A stretch of 64,000 nucleotides of DNA from contig NZ_VISS01000016.1 of the NCBI RefSeq assembly GCF_007827555.1, positions 19,665-83,664 of the forward strand, given 5' to 3'. Positions within the stretch are counted from its first letter, which is position 1. Each line of letters begins with the position of its first letter. This DNA comes from Aeribacillus composti (GTDB lineage: Bacteria > Bacillota > Bacilli > Bacillales > Aeribacillaceae). Below the pieces are notes generated by a model that had not been told where the DNA came from, did no database searches, and worked only from the letters and a program-made list of their open reading frames with translations. The position numbers were made by a program, and so were the translations under genes. Of this stretch, positions 63,961-64,000 are shown piece by piece.

Positions 63961-64000
63961 ACTTTTTAAAAAAAATGCACAAAAAAATCGTCCTTTCTAG

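Overview
The window is 64 kb of low-GC chromosome from an endospore-forming member of the Bacillaceae. Evidence includes an alpha/beta-type SASP gene, several sporulation genes (ytfJ, ytrH/ytrI, ytaF, refZ) and strong AGGAGG Shine-Dalgarno sites. TTG starts are frequent. The gene order closely follows the B. subtilis rpsD-to-thrS segment. Names are assigned from recognised protein sequence plus this conserved order; I cannot name the species. No tRNA, rRNA, CRISPR array, prophage or intact IS was seen.

Layout. 1-2.2 kb: the end of a membrane-protein gene, a small membrane protein, about 1 kb of decayed non-coding DNA, and rpsD on the minus strand. 2.6-8.5 kb: a diguanylate cyclase (dgcP), free-methionine-sulfoxide reductase, refZ, hisJ and ezrA. 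8.5-10.8 kb: an accessory patch with a frameshifted aldo/keto reductase, gene relics and orphan terminators. 10.8-20.4 kb: nifZ-thiI (tRNA thiolation), sspA-type SASP, nadK2, sppA and its likely inhibitor gene, ytfI-ytfJ, tpx, ytxK, ackA. 20.7-31.6 kb: a phosphodiesterase-like protein, an EcsC protein, argG-argH, ytkK/ytkL-like genes, ytoI, ytpI, nrnA and ytrHI. 31.8-45.8 kb: dnaE, malic enzyme, accDA, pfkA-pyk, fxsA and citZ-icd-mdh. 46-64 kb: phoPR, hflKC, polA-mutM-ytaF-coaE, gapB, speD, nrdR-dnaB-dnaI-ytxC and thrS.

How the genes work together. The central block links lower glycolysis, malate and pyruvate metabolism, malonyl-CoA synthesis and the oxidative TCA branch. Visible control sites match that role: cre sites at ackA and citZ, CcpC-like dyads at citZ, a CcpN box on the gapB -10, ARG boxes at argG, and a T-box at thrS. 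The right part carries replication functions (dnaE, polA, dnaB, dnaI) and repair (mutM).

Most interesting signals. (1) The speD 5' leader can fold into a long nested structure and has an unpaired C5 run complementary to the speD Shine-Dalgarno site. It resembles a translational riboswitch I cannot match to a named class. (2) hflKC sits between phoR and polA behind a near-perfect sigma-W-type promoter. (3) Just upstream of that promoter, five PHO-box-like hexamers at exact 11-bp spacing precede a terminator that closes before hflK, suggesting a short PhoP-controlled RNA. (4) The ytxC Shine-Dalgarno site lies inside the terminator hairpin of the preceding operon.
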